A stretch of 64,000 nucleotides of DNA, from positions 54,063,999 through 54,127,998 of the forward strand of contig OY723403.1 in assembly GCA_963210345.1 (NCBI GenBank). Direction: 5' to 3'. Source of the DNA: Inga oerstediana. Its lineage: Eukaryota; Streptophyta; Magnoliopsida; Fabales; Fabaceae. Both the position numbers and the translations under genes were made by a program. The notes beneath the pieces were generated by a model. That model worked only from the letters and a program-made list of their open reading frames with translations, did not search any database and was not told the DNA's origin. Below, piece by piece: positions 10,940 through 23,300 of the stretch (position 1 is the first letter of the stretch; the number at the start of each line of letters is the position of its first letter).

Positions 10940-12056
10940 TATTTACATTTACTCAAAATATGCCTGGGCTGCTTGCAGTTAAAACATATCACCAGAACCT
11001 CACAAGTTCTGCCATTATGTGGCTAGTTACAATCAGGGCATATCCACAATATAGGAGCTCTCTACTGTTCATGACTCCCAAACTAATAGGGCTTTTTACC
11101 ACTGCCCTTGGACGAAGAGAATCCCTTACTCTTCCATTTCTGGGAAGTATTACCCTTACTGGGTTCATTACGGCTACTAGAAGCCTTGGACATATATAAA
11201 TCTCTCAAATTGTTCTCGGTAATCCTACATTCCTCGAATGCTTTATTGAATTCAGTGAATCGCTGGGTGGCTAACCTTTTTCTCAATTCTTGCCTCAACC
11301 CATATATCAACATATCAGAACTTCACTTTTCATCATCCATTTTTTGAAGATATGAGGAATACCTAGACAACCAGATGAAACAAGATTGATAATCGTGAAA
11401 GTCTCCATGTCACCCTGCTTAATAGAATGAAATTCAGTCTCTTTCTCAAGCCACATTGACTTAGGAACATATTTTTCATTGAACTGTTGTTGGAACAATT
11501 CCTAGGTCAGGGGCACATTACAATTCCGCTGTGTTAAGGTGATATTTTGCTACCAGCGATCTGTATCTCCCTCAAGCTTGTATATTGCCAGGCGTGCCTT
11601 CACTTTAGACGGGCACTCAAGGACTTCAAAAATCTTCTCAAGACGCTTTAACCGATCTTCAGCCGCTTGAGGATCAAATCTACCTCTGAACACTGGAGGC
11701 AGGTGCTTGCAAAATTTTGAGACCCAATATTCAAGATCCCTTTCCTCTCTAACTGGAACCCCATGTGATTCTTGGTTTGGTCCAGTGTAAGGAGGTGATT
11801 CTGGTGGTTGTGTCGACTATTCTGCAGTTTCTTCAGGTGGTGTCTCTTCTTGGGCCTTTTCCTGTGTGGATTGACCCCGATCCTTTTTATGTTTTGCCCT
11901 TTCTACTTTGAGCTCTTCTCTCTGCTCAGTAATCATATCCTGTTGTTCGCTTATCAGACCCATCATCTCCTGCATAGGATTCGGTGGATTGTCATTGACC
12001 ACCTCCACCTCTGGGTATACTTGCTATACTCTGGGATGACCTTTTATTTTCTTCAT
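10940..12056 (-). pseudogene. Gypsy-1 gag (retrotransposon Gag and two zinc knuckles), decayed
   Basis: An ATG at 12056-12054 (MKKIKGHP) lies about 185 bp inside the PBS and is followed by one stop, then a charged coiled-coil-like stretch (MGLISEQQDMITEQREELKV). The Gag core follows near 11760-11560 (LEYWVSKFCKHLPPVFRGRF, then RLAIYKLEGDTDRWWQN), then an interrupted C-terminal part. Two zinc knuckles remain at about 11037-11000 (CPDCN.PHNGRTC, with one stop) and 10985-10944 (CFNCKQPRHILSKC, CX2CX4HX4C intact). The two-knuckle arrangement is used by many chromoviruses. Confidence 0.8.
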
Positions 12057-12240
12057 TCTACAAACAACTCACCCCATCAATATCACAAATAAGGTATACA
12101 CAATGTCCACAATTTCATATATATCCATAACAGCAAAACAGATATGTGTACACACAACAACTACTCACAAATCATCTTCTATCACTAAAGCCAGACTAAG
12201 GGAGCTATCTTAGCAAACTGTACCCTTGCTAGGAACTACA

Positions 12241-12252
12241 GCTCTGATACCA
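12241..12252 (-). other. Gypsy-1 primer-binding site (tRNA-iMet)
   Basis: The minus strand reads TGGTATCAGAGC, complementary to the 3' end of plant initiator tRNA-Met, four bases inside the 5' LTR end. Confidence 0.9.
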
Positions 12253-12256
12253 CAAA

Positions 12257-13741
12257 TGTAACCCGTGCCTCGAAAATCATAATTATGATTCAAAAAGGCG
12301 TAATTAAAATGAATTAGAAACCAACGAATAATTAAACTCATTTCAAACTCCCCTCCTTATAGTAGGGTTTTCCCAAACCCTTTCAAAATTTCATTCCTAT
12401 TCTGGTCTCAAATTCAAGTTTCGAATATAATTACCCTGTGCAGTTGAATCATATTCATATATATTAGAGTGTACTACAAAAATCCTAACAACCCCCGGGT
12501 TTCATTTATTCACTAAGGGTTTACAGTTTCCCATGTAGGGGATTACACAAAATCATTCCACAAATATAAAGTAATCCCAAATCAAAATGGATAACAACAA
12601 CCAACATTAAAGTTTCTAAGGAGTCCTAGCCACTCTTGGTTGTCCACTTTCCTTTTGAGTCACTTGCCTTGTCTGTAGGTTAGTTTATGGAAAGAATGAG
12701 ATTCAAAAGAATCTCAGTAGTAACAAGTCACTCATACAATATATAAGCACACAGCACGTAAGTAAATCACAAACAGTAAAACATAGCAGCATAAAGATAC
12801 ATGACTTTTACCATAAATGACAGCACTCATGGCTGTATACATAATGTGACAGCTCTCGCTGTAATCAGAATCACGACAGCTTACACTGTAATCATAATAA
12901 CGATAGCTTATACTGTAAATGACAGCTTTAGCTGTATAACGACAGCTATCACCAGCTGTAACCACAGCAGCATCAAAAATCATCACAAAACAGTGATACA
13001 ACACATATATAGTGCATTACACATAGTATAAGAGAAAGAGTCACTACCTGGTTTTCTTTGAATGTGCTCTGGCACAAGTCGTTCACAATAAGGGCAAATG
13101 TCGAATCATACAATTTTAAATACACTATTTAGACACTTTCATAGTGTTTCTGGGTGTTATATGAGTATATAAAGAAAATTTATAAAAATGCCCCCGGGGA
13201 CCCGGCTCGGTACTGCCGTACCCGGTCCGACTGCACTTTTCCTGAAATTATAACCTGAGCTATCCTAACATATTTCCACCCAAGGTATCCATTTCCAGAC
13301 TTGAAATTATCAAATTCAATGTTAAATTACAAATTTACCCTTATCAAGCCTACTTTAAGGGTTTCAGGGGCGTTTTTGTAATTATGCTTTTTTGGCCTTT
13401 TCCGAGAAATTGACCAATTGTAACCCCGCCTAATATTCCCTCCTGAACACAATGGAACAATCAAATCATTGAAAATCCAACTCTAAGACCCATTTCTAAA
13501 GCAGGCCAACATTTATGTGTTCTCTAGGGAAAATTGGGGTTTTACGATTTTGGCTCCGTAAACGCGTTCCTTTCTACTTATAGCCACTTTATTAACTGTT
13601 ACATTAAGTTATAACTACCATTTGAACCAAAATTGGGTAGCATAAACCTTAGGCAACTCAATTTCTAAAATTTAAAACCAACGGCAATTCGACAAAATTT
13701 CACCTATTAAATTGCCCACAGTAGCCAGAATAGTCAATATA
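12257..13741 (-). repeat. Gypsy-1 5' LTR, truncated (about 220 bp of its start missing)
   Basis: It is collinear with the 3' LTR from TGTAACCCGTGCC at 12257 up to GCCAGAATAGTCAATATA at about 13740. The 3' LTR then continues for about 220 bp to its end at 7457, while this copy switches abruptly to SIRE-A LTR sequence. Confidence 0.9.
12828..12965. repeat. Array of short ACAGC...GCTGT hairpins in 5' LTR
   Basis: Partner of the array in the 3' LTR, with the same unit order and point differences. ACAGCTCTCGCTGT and ACAGCTTTAGCTGT are examples of the palindromic units. Confidence 0.8.
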
Positions 13742-14035
13742 CGATGGTTTCGAAGTTACCTCAAGCTCCCACAAGCTTTTCCCAAATATGGCTAAAACCT
13801 TAACCTAAATAACAATAGATTTTTGAGCTCAAAACTGCTCGAGCACAAAACTGCTTATCACTTGAGTGATAGCTTCCATCACTCGAGTGCCTCAGTTAAA
13901 ATCACAGCAATGACCTCTGAACTTTGTGAAATGTATTTGGTAACATTTTCAAACATTGTCTAAATTTGCAAAACATGAGTTTCTTACCACAATACTCAGT
14001 AATCTTTTGTTATCATCAAAACTTGGATTCTAACA
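13742..14035 (-). repeat. SIRE-A 3' LTR, first 294 bp only
   Basis: The minus strand starts TGTTAGAATCCAAGTTTTGA right after an A/G-rich PPT. It contains CACTCGAGTG and CACTTGAGTG copies near 13861-13890. It ends at the junction with the truncated Gypsy-1 LTR, so R, U5 and the TSD are missing. Confidence 0.8.
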
Positions 14036-14051
14036 TTCTCCCCCTTTTTTA
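14036..14051 (-). other. SIRE-A polypurine tract
   Basis: The minus strand reads AAAAAAGGGGGAGAA directly before LTR start TGTTAGAATCC, a textbook copia PPT/LTR boundary. Confidence 0.85.
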
Positions 14052-14492
14052 TGATGACAAAACCTTTGTGATGGACATTAAAAACTTGATTGAAGTTAAA
14101 ATTTTTGAAAACATTTTCAAGATTTCCAAATGCATATTCACTAAAGTTTTGACTCATTTTTAAGATTTTTGCACTCAACCTCATAAGCTTCCTGCAATAC
14201 TTCTAATGGATAGTTAAAGTCGAGATAAGTCATAGTACCATAATATTTGAATAGAAAACTTAGAAAAACATGAAAAAGACCATATATAGATTAATGAACT
14301 TGTAAAGTGCAATGGAAAACTTTAATCAACATCTACTCATGAAACTCAAATCATAAAAAAAATAGTAAAACATCAAGTCTACCTCATATACATCAAAACT
14401 ACCCAATTCTCCCCCTTAAACCAAAAACTCCCATATCAGACCTAGAATAGCTCAAAAACCATGACACATCCTTCTCCCCAGTTTTGTCAACA

Positions 14493-16346
14493 TCAAGAAG
14501 GGGGCTGAGGAAAGGTGATGTCAGAAGGCAGAATATACACCACTATGGCGGTAGATGGATTAATAGGATCAAACTCAAAGGGTGGAGATGATGGCTGAGG
14601 AGCAGAGGCTGTAGGCTATGATGATGATGGCTGATCAAAAGTCAAATCAATTTGGGAATCTGTGTCAGTAAAGAGAACGGAGTCTACGGCTAAAATGGTG
14701 AAGCCATGGTAGGAGTGGACTCCAGAGGCACCTCAGTCTAAGTAGTTCAAAGATGAGTATGTAAAAATATATCCATTTCAGTGATTCTTCATTATTTTTC
14801 TTCTTGTGCCTTGAACATAAAAAATGAAAGTTTGTATTTGCCTTATCCACCATTTTTGAGACTTGTGCTTCCATCTTGTCTACCAATTTTTTATACTCAC
14901 TTACCAATTCCTTTTTCAAGCCTGCTACCGCTTGATTGATCACATCAGCTAGATAGCTTGGTAGTGATGTACTTAGGAAAGCTGGAGGTGGAGATGGACC
15001 TTATACAGAAGATTGAGCCTTATCACCTCTCGATGGTGTGGCTTCTCGCTGAGATATGGCCTTGGTTTGACTGAATGGAAGAGTGATCCCTATGTGTATA
15101 AACTATGTCTTGCCAAACCTTAGGATGTTTACCCTCTTAGTTTCTTCCAAATACCAAAACTTATTATGCGGAAGTATGAGATATATGAGTTGTAGATATG
15201 GTATTTATGGTGGTTCATGATGAAGAAAATCAAAATCTTCTCATCTCACCAAAGATAAGTTCACCAACATTCCTTTGTTGGCCGGCTAGGAAGGAAGCCA
15301 ATAAGTAGTAATCTCTCTGAGCAAAGTGGGTATAATTTTTGGATTTATTGCTTATGCTTCTGGTATAAATATATTGAAGAGCACAAATTAAGGCAAGCAT
15401 ATCAATGGGCTTAAAGTTAAGAGGTCTTATCGGGTCTTCTGGCCTTAATTTCTGGAAGGCTTCACTAGCAGAGAGTATGGGTGGATCAGATGGTGGTGCA
15501 ATATAACCAAGTATATGGTTTACCATATACTTGGCCTCTAACAGTGGTGGAAATTCCTTCCTCTATCAACTCTTTAGCTCTAGACTTTATGTTTTGGACT
15601 TTCAAGTGTAATAAAAGGTTCCTACAACAATAGGGGAATATGGAAGATGCACATTCAACTAGGGATCGTAGTATCCAAGGAAAGGTTGAAAATCCAGACT
15701 AACACTTTTCTTCAGATAATCCAAATCCACCAAAAACTATAGGACAAGAACTTCTATAAGCAAACTCAGAATCATATACCTTCTGATCAAATGGCTTTAG
15801 TTCCTGAATATTGAAGCCTTCTGGAGGAATTATGCCTTGTTCTTCCTCCAGAGCCTGTGAAGTAAAAGGCACTCCTAACTATGAAATAGCTTGACTAGTC
15901 TAGCCAATATGATGAGAGCTTGAGGCATCGGCTTAAGAGGCAATCTTGCCAACTAAGGCATTGAGCTTGGATTTGTTTATTGCTTCCTGGAGGTACACAT
16001 TGAAGGAATCATCAGAGGAAGACTCTTAAGGTTCTTCTGTGGTGGTTGTCTTCAATTGAGAACGAGTGACAATAGGCTCTTTCAAGACAACTCCCTTTGG
16101 TTTCTTTGGTAGAGGTTGAGCCTTCTTAGCCACCTTAGGCTCAGGATGATTCTTCTTAGCCGGTTTTGATCTTTCCTTTCTTTTTTAGGTTTTGGAGAGG
16201 GTGGTGGAGTAGGAGATGGTGTGGGTGTCGGAGATAAAGTAGGTGTAAGTGTTACTGTTTGAGTTTCTGACTCACTGGCTTTTGGAATGAGGAGGTAAAG
16301 GTGTTGGAGAGTTTTGGGAAACTTGAGGAACCTTTGTTCTAAACAT
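14493..16346 (-). pseudogene. SIRE-A extra ORF (aORF / env-position ORF), decayed
   Basis: It spans about 617 codons from ATG 16346 (MFRTKVPQVSQNSP) to TGA 14493, broken by several stops and frameshifts. Layout: a Pro/Ser/Thr-rich then Lys-rich N-terminus (TPTPSPTPPPSPKPKK); a central conserved block at 15526-15230 (ILGYIAPPSDPP; YIYTRSISNKSKNYTHF; YYLLASFLAGQQRNVGELIF); a helical, possibly coiled-coil block near 14943-14840 (AGLKKELVSEYKKLVDKMEA); and a Ser/Pro-rich tail. The SIRE-B copy at 34156 has the same start, order and tail, so it was a real gene of the family. The central block resembles the domain called putative plant transposon protein. I see no clear transmembrane segment, so the env-like label is positional only. 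Function unknown. Confidence 0.65.
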
Positions 16347-17145
16347 TGTGAATGATTCAAAAATGGATTGAGAATTAACAGTACAGAGAAGTGCTTAAAG
16401 AATGATTTTCATAAATGTTCTTTAGTTAAGCAAGAAAAGGGAATTTATAATGATAAATCTGACCTTGTTAAGATGATTGAAGAGTTGTAACCAAAATTTG
16501 AAGAGATTTGAGGCATTTAATTAGTGGGCAACTATTAAAGGTGAAGAAGTATGGCTGTCGAGTGAGTCGACACTTTCAGGTCGATTTGAGGAAGTACGTG
16601 TCTGATATAAGGACCAACACTTGAGTGAAAACCCTAAGTGATCGAGTGTTATTCATAATGCACTCGAGTGAATTAATTTTGAACTGAGTGTTCCAAAAAA
16701 AAATTTATAAAGCGTACCTGGTCTCAATGTATTTTGTTGTAATCTTTATCTTTGTACTCAAGTCCTCTAAGATCACTTCAGTAAACCATGTTTTGAGTTT
16801 GATGTATGAATTTTTACTTCTTGCACATGAGAGTTCTTCCCTCACTCTCAGGTGTGTTCATCGGCCACTTGAGTAATTAAAACCTTTACTCGAGTGAAAG
16901 CCATCCTAACCATTGGATTTGAGTAAGCTCTTGGTACTTTTATCTCCTCTGTTAACCCCTGTTTTACAAGCTAAAAAATAGAGTATATGATATAGTACCA
17001 CACTCGAGAATTCATCTTTGACTCGAGTGCTAAGGTACCTTACACTAGAGTGATAGCCCTGTAAAACCAATTTCTACATGCTCCGATGCCTAATTCAGTA
17101 TGGTTATCATTAAAATTCACATTAAACATGATAATTAAGAAGAAC
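16347..17145 (-). repeat. SIRE-A pol-aORF spacer with CACTCGAGTG palindromes, LTR-like
   Basis: Between the RNase H stop and the extra ORF start lie about 800 bp without coding capacity. They contain many CACTCGAGTG copies and their C-to-T variants (for example near 16636-16675, 16863-16898, 17000-17050). The first part after pol (TTTAATGATAACCATAC near 17095-17110) resembles the LTR start phrase TTTTGATGATAAC. It may hold the promoter of the extra ORF; this is inference. Confidence 0.55.
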
Positions 17146-18804
17146 TTACAACTCAATGGGATTAACCATTCCCAATTCTCTTCGTATATATAAGAATTGA
17201 TCTTTAGCTATCGGCTTTGTGAATATGTCAACGAGTTGAAGATGTGTCCGAATAAATTCTACTTTGACATCCTTCCTTTGAACGTGATCTTGAATGAAGT
17301 GATGTCAGATATCTATATGCTTGGTCCTTGAATGTTGAACAGGATTCTTGGCCAAACTAATAGTACTAGTATTATCACAGTAAATTGGTATCTCCTTCAA
17401 GTATATCCCCAAATCCTAAAGTTGTTGCTTCAACCATAGTACTTGAGAACAATAGCTTACTGCAGCTATATATTCATCTTCAGTGGAAGATAATGACACT
17501 GTGTTCTGCTACTTGCTGAACCATGACACCAAAGAACCTCTAAGGAACTGACATTGTCCACTAGTACTTTTCCTGTTAGTTTTATATCCTCTGTGATCTG
17601 AATCTAAATAAGCCATCAAATATTCGTTTCCTTTTTTTGGATACCATAGGCCATGTTCTGCAGTATTTCCTAGGTATTTGAAGATTATTTTTATAGTTTC
17701 TACATGTGACACCTTAGGAGTGGATTGATACCTTGCACACATTCTAATACTGAATTATATATCCGGCCTGCTTGCTGTTAGATAGAGTAATGAACCAATC
17801 ATTCCTCTATATTTAGTGATGTCGAAGTCAGGGCCTTTCACGTTAGCATCCAACAGTGTTGTAGAGCTATTTGGAGTATCAGCTTCATTAGCATTGTCCA
17901 TTATGTACTTCTTCAACACCTCTTGGAAATATTTAATTTGAGGTACAAATATCCCATTCTTCCTTTGCTTGATTTGAAGTCCAAGAAAAAAGTTTAATTC
18001 TCCTATCATGGACATTTCAAACTCTCCCTACATAAGCTTGGAGAATTCTTGAGAAAGAGATTCATTAGTAGCACTAAAGTTAATATCATCAACATAAATT
18101 TGAACAATTAGAAGATAATTTTTGTTATGTTTAATGTAAAGTGTTGTATCTACTTTTCCTCTAACAAAGTTTTGATCAAGAAGAAGAAATTTGCTTAGCC
18201 TTTCACACCAAGCTCTGGGTGCTTGTTTCAAACCATACAAAGCGTTCTTAAGGAAAACATGATTAGGCTTTGTTTCATCTTCAAAACCAGGAAGTTGTTC
18301 AACATATACTTCCTCCATAATATAACCATTTAGAAAAGCACTTTTTACATCCATTTGATAAAGTTTAAAACCTTTAATGCAACCAAAGACTAAGAGTACT
18401 CTTATTGCTCCTAATCTTGCTATTGGAGCATATGTTTCCTCATAGTCAATACCTTCTTCTTGATTATAGCCTTTGGTAACCAACCTTGACTTGTTTCTCA
18501 CAATGATTGTTGATTCATCAAGTTTGTTTTTGAAAACCCATTTGGTTCCTATAACCGAGTGATCTTTAGGTCGTGGTACCAAATCCTAAACTTGATTCCT
18601 TTGAAATTGATTTAATTCTTCTTGCATAGCAATCACCCAATCATTGTTAGATAGTGCTTCTTCAATATTAGAAGGTTCAATCTCAGAAATAAACCAGGAA
18701 AAAGTTACTTCATTAAGAATTCTACTTTTTGTTTTGACACCTTCATGAATATCTCCAATTACTTGATCAATTGGATGATATTTAATATGTGTCTATGCTT
18801 TTTG
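17146..18804 (-). pseudogene. SIRE-A pol 3' half: reverse transcriptase and RNase H
   Basis: The largest open piece, 18582-18028, has KWVFKNKLDESTIIVRNKSR, then FKLYQMDVKSAFLNGYI, ALYGLKQAPRAW and the catalytic block VQIYVDDINF with both Asp residues. After one stop the frame continues with MIGELNFFLGLQIKQRKNG (18015-17755) and the RNase H part (17742-17509: YLDSDHRGYKTNRKSTSGQC), then STEDEYIAAVSYC, KHIDI and the C-terminal PIAKDQFLY up to a TAA at 17148-17146. Only a handful of stops break it. The 5' part of pol lies beyond Copia-B at 29310 and above. Confidence 0.85.
18800..18804. repeat. TSD TTTTG, left copy (Copia-B)
   Basis: TTTTG directly precedes the LTR boundary at 18805 and is repeated directly after the other LTR at 29305-29309. 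Confidence 0.9.
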
Positions 18805-20346
18805 TGTTAGGATCGGCAGGCACAGCGGAAGAATTTTAAAAATTTTACCGAACCTAATCGAGGATCTATCAACGGCGATTAAACCATGTTGGAAGGATTC
18901 ATACCTTTTTGATTCAAGGTTTTCACGATCTCTAGGAGCCAACACGTCAGGTCCGCTCCCTCTACCGGTATCCACACGAATGCTCTCCAACCGAGACTGC
19001 GTGCTAGCGCCTCTAATGTCTTCTAGGGTTTCCTTGCGGCTCTCAATTCTCATGTGTATTTCAATATATATGCTCTATCAAGTTTATAACCTATAAGGGA
19101 TATTTTCAAATTCCAAAATTAATCATCATTAATTTCAAAATTAATTAACTATTAATTATTTGATGAGCTAATTAAATAAATTCAGTTTAAATTAAATCTA
19201 TCCAACAGTTTTAATTTAACCTATTTATTTAATCCAAACAAAGAGCCATTAGATTTAATTTATCTTCATAAATTAATTCTGAGATACTATATCTCTATCA
19301 TGTTAGTTATTAAATTTAATATATCTTAAAAAATTAAATTTAAAACTAATACAATATAATAATATAATATACATACATATATATATATATATATATAAGA
19401 TATATATATTTCGAAAATATATATATATATAATATTATTAATGAATTTTATATTATATATATATAAATATAAAATTCGTCCACCCTAAATTAAACATTAT
19501 CTCGTGTTGGGTCATTCTTGTGTGCAACCATGTAGGCCCATATGAAGTTGGCAGTGGGCCAATAACTATACTAACCCAAAAATCGCAAGCGGCCTCTAGC
19601 AAGACATTACGACTACCCAATTCATATGGGGATCGTTATCATGATTCAACCTGTCATACAACCATGTCACGTCCCTTTTGTGACACGATATATCGATCAA
19701 GGATAAGGCATGGATAATGTCATCCTCTTGTTCCTAACCATTACTTTCTCGATTCCTGAGTAGCCTGATAATAGAGACGGAAACACCTTTCATCATAGTA
19801 TGGCCATACATTTCTCAGACTCACTCATCGAGGGGCCTAGTAATATCTCTCTACTAGTGTGAGGGACAAATTCTTTCTTGATCATTCATATTCCTTTGCA
19901 TGAAAAACCACCAAGCCCGATCGTAGCCTTTATCATCACCTGGTTAAAAGTGACTTTTGACTAGTTCAAAGCTTAGCAACTCTCATGTAGGAATCCATGA
20001 TGACCTCAGGCCTAAGGGCATTGTGAGATGGTTATACATGAGAAAAGCTTATGACTTGATCCATGTAGCTTTCTCATAGTGGGTCGGTCCAGTACCTTAT
20101 ACTCTTACAAGTGCCTAAGACTTTGATTCATGTCTCCATATCTTATCAAAGTCATACTGATCTTGTTTCATCTCTGCTCCCGTATAGATGACCGCCCGGG
20201 ACATTTTAGGACAATCTTTATGAATTATCCAAGGATACAATTATCACAGTTAACATGAAAATAATATGATAACAGAATGGAGAAATTTCATTAAAATAAT
20301 AATGTTCAAAGTACAATGATTGGCCCTTAGGGCACAATTTCCAACA
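18805..20346 (-). repeat. Copia-B 3' LTR (1542 bp)
   Basis: On the minus strand it begins TGTTGGAAATTGTGCCCTAA after the PPT and ends CCGATCCTAACA at 18805. It includes an AT-dinucleotide-rich tract at about 19370-19465. An ORF-like stretch at 19520-19717 is not considered a gene. Confidence 0.95.
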
Positions 20347-20361
20347 TCCTCCCACTTGCCC
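20347..20361 (-). other. Copia-B polypurine tract
   Basis: The minus strand reads GGGCAAGTGGGAGGA immediately before LTR start TGTTGGAAATTG. Confidence 0.9.
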
Positions 20362-23300
20362 TAGGTGCAATCATTAATTTGCCTAATTCCCATTGCCCTA
20401 ACATTACGCTCATGCTTTGCCTGTGCAAGTGGCTTAGTAAGAGGATCAGCAACATTATCTTCTCCTACTACTTTGTATATCTTTATATCACCTCTATCAT
20501 TGATTTCTGTAATAAGATGAAATCGCCTGAGTATATGCTTGGTCCTTTGATGTGACCTAGGCTCCTTAGCCTATGCAATAGCACCACTATTGTCACAGAA
20601 CAAATCTATTGCATTTGAGATGGTAGGCACCATCCCTAGTTCAGTAATAAACTTTCTGATCCAAACACCTTCTTTAGTTGCATCTGATGCTGCTATATGC
20701 TCAGCTTCTGTTGTAGAATCTACTATAGTGCTCTGCTTAGAGCTCTTCCAGCTTACTGCTCCACCATTCAGGAGCAATACATATCCAGATTGTGATTTAA
20801 GGTCATCTTAGTCAGTTTGAAAACTTGTATCTGTGTAACCGGTTACGCAGAGCTCATCATCCAATCCTCTATAGACCAAAAATAAGTCCTTAGTCCTTCT
20901 TAAGTACTTTAGGATATTCTTGACGGCAGTCCAATGACCCTCACCAGGATCTTGTTGGTATCTGTTGGTCATACTTAAGGCAAACGAGACATCCGGTCGA
21001 GTACATAACATGGCATACATGATGGATCCAATGGCCGAGGCATATGGAACCTTACTCATGCGATCTCGCTGATCAGGTGTACTAGGATACAGATCCTTGC
21101 TAAGATGGATGCCATGAGACATGACCATGTAACCCCTTTTTGAATCCTGCATATTAAACCTATGCAGTATCTTTATATGTTTGTGCTCTACTTAGGCCTA
21201 TTAGTCTTTTGGGTCTATCCCTATAGATCTTAATCCCTATGATATAGGTGGCTTCACCTAAGTCTTTCATTGAAAAGGACTTTCCTAACCAAGACTTGAC
21301 ACTCTGGAAGGTAGGAATATCATTCCCAATGAGTAGGATGTCATCTACATAAAGCACTAGAAATACAACTATGCTCCCACTAACCTTCTTGTGAACACAA
21401 GGTTCATCGATGTTTTGAATGAATCCAAACTCTTTGACTACTTCATCAAAATGATGATTCCAGCTCCGAGATGCTTGCTTCAATCTATAAATGGATATTT
21501 AAAGCTTGCAAATTTTTACTAGAGTCCTTTGGACGCATAAAACCTTCAGGTTGTGTCATGTACACATCCTCAAGCAGCTTTCCATTAAGGAAGGCTTTTT
21601 TGACATCCATCTGCCATATTTCATACTCATAATATGCTGCAATGGCAAGAAGGATTCTGATTGATTTGGCCATTGTAATTGGGTAAAAGGTTTCATCATA
21701 GTCTACACCATGAGTTTGAGTGAATCCTTTTGCAAACAGTCGTGCCTTAAAGACATTTACATTGCCATCCATGTCAGTTTTCTCCTTGAAAACCTATTTA
21801 CACCCAATGGTTTTTACACCTTCAGGTGGATCGACTAAGGTCCATACCTGATTGTCGTACATGGATTGCATTTTAAACTTGATGGCATTTAGCCATTTCT
21901 TAGAGTTTGGTCCTACTGTGGCTTCTCGATAGGTGGTGGCTCATTTTGCTCAATGAGCAACACATCACGGCCTTCACTAATTAGAAATTCGTATCTCTGA
22001 GGCTGATGCCGTGTCCTATCAGATCTTCGTGGACCTTGTGTTACCTGAGGAGGCTTAGCAACTTGTTGTGAGTCTTCTCTAATTTCCATATGTGGTTCTA
22101 TACTATCTTGTGGCTCTTGAATTTCTTCGAGATATACCTCGCTCCCTCTGGTTGTTTTAGAGACAAACTCTCTTTCTAAAAACTTACCATTTTGAATAAC
22201 AAAAACTTTGTTATCAGTGGGATTGTAGACATAGTATCCTTTCGTTTCTTTAGGATACCCCATGAAAAGGTACTTTGTCGATCTGGGTGCTAATTTATCA
22301 TAGGCTTGTTGCTTAACATATACCCCACATCCCCAGATCTTGAGAAAAGATAAACTTGGTTTCTTTTCAGTCCATATCTCATATGGTGTCTTTTCAATTG
22401 CCTTAGATGGAACACGATTTAGTGTGAACGTAGCTGTCTCTAGGGCATATCCCCAAAAGGACGGTGGAATATCTGTTTGACTTATCATATATCGAACCAT
22501 ATCTAATAGTGTTTGATTCCTCCGTTCAAAAATGTCATTCCATTGTGGTGTTCCTAGAGGAGTCAATTGTGAGATTATCCCACAACTCCTGAGATGGTCA
22601 ATGAATTCTTGGCTCAAATATTCACCACCTCGATCAAATCAAAGTGCTTTAATTGTTTAACCAAGTTGGTTTTGTACTTTATTTTGGAATATTTTGAACA
22701 TTTCAAAAGATTCAGATTTATGTTTCATTAGATAGATATAGCCATATCTACTAAAGTCATCTATAAATGTAATGAAGTAGACATAACCTCCTCTGGCAGC
22801 TATATTTAATGGTCCACATACATCTATTGTATAGGGCCCAATAATTCAGTGGCCCTCTCACTGTGCCCAGTAAAAGGTGCCTTAGTCATCTTTCCTAATA
22901 AGCAAGATTTGCATGTATCATATAATTCAAAATCAAATGAGTTTAAAAATCCATCTTGATGGAGTTTAGAAATTCGTTTCTCATTTATGTGGCCTAGATG
23001 ACAATGCCATAGGGAGGTCAGATTCAAATCGTTTGATTTTATCCTCTTAGTAGTTACGTTATAGATATTCCCATTATTATGATGTTCCAAATTTAATATA
23101 TAATGACCAACATGCAAATCACCATCAGCATAGAAAATGTCATTACGATAAATAGAACATTTACCATTCCTAGTAATTGAAGTATAACCTTCCTTGTCCA
23201 AATAAGAAAGAGAAACAATATTACTACACAAAGCAGGAACATAATTGCAATTGTTCAAAACTAACAAAAGCCCACTGGGTAGAACTAATTCATAAGTGGA

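Larger units (their letters stand above)
5751..13741 (-). mobile_element. Ty3/gypsy chromovirus (Tekay/Del-like), copy Gypsy-1, 5' LTR truncated
   Basis: In minus-strand order: truncated 5' LTR (13741-12257), PBS (12252-12241), gag, protease, RT, RNase H, integrase, chromodomain-like tail, PPT (7470-7458) and 3' LTR (7457-5751). Gene order with integrase after RNase H defines Ty3/gypsy. The integrase C-terminal phrase ending ARIGPVAY and the ATWEVKADMERHYPE tail fit Tekay/Del chromoviruses. All ORFs carry stops or frameshifts. The five bases outside the 3' LTR are CTTAT, but the partner TSD is lost because the other end is truncated. Confidence 0.9.

Noticed and set aside
19520..19717. Protein-coding gene repeated at 28477-28674
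   Set aside because: Both are equivalent stretches of the Copia-B LTR pair; the frame carries no motif and the third copy at about 53570 is broken.
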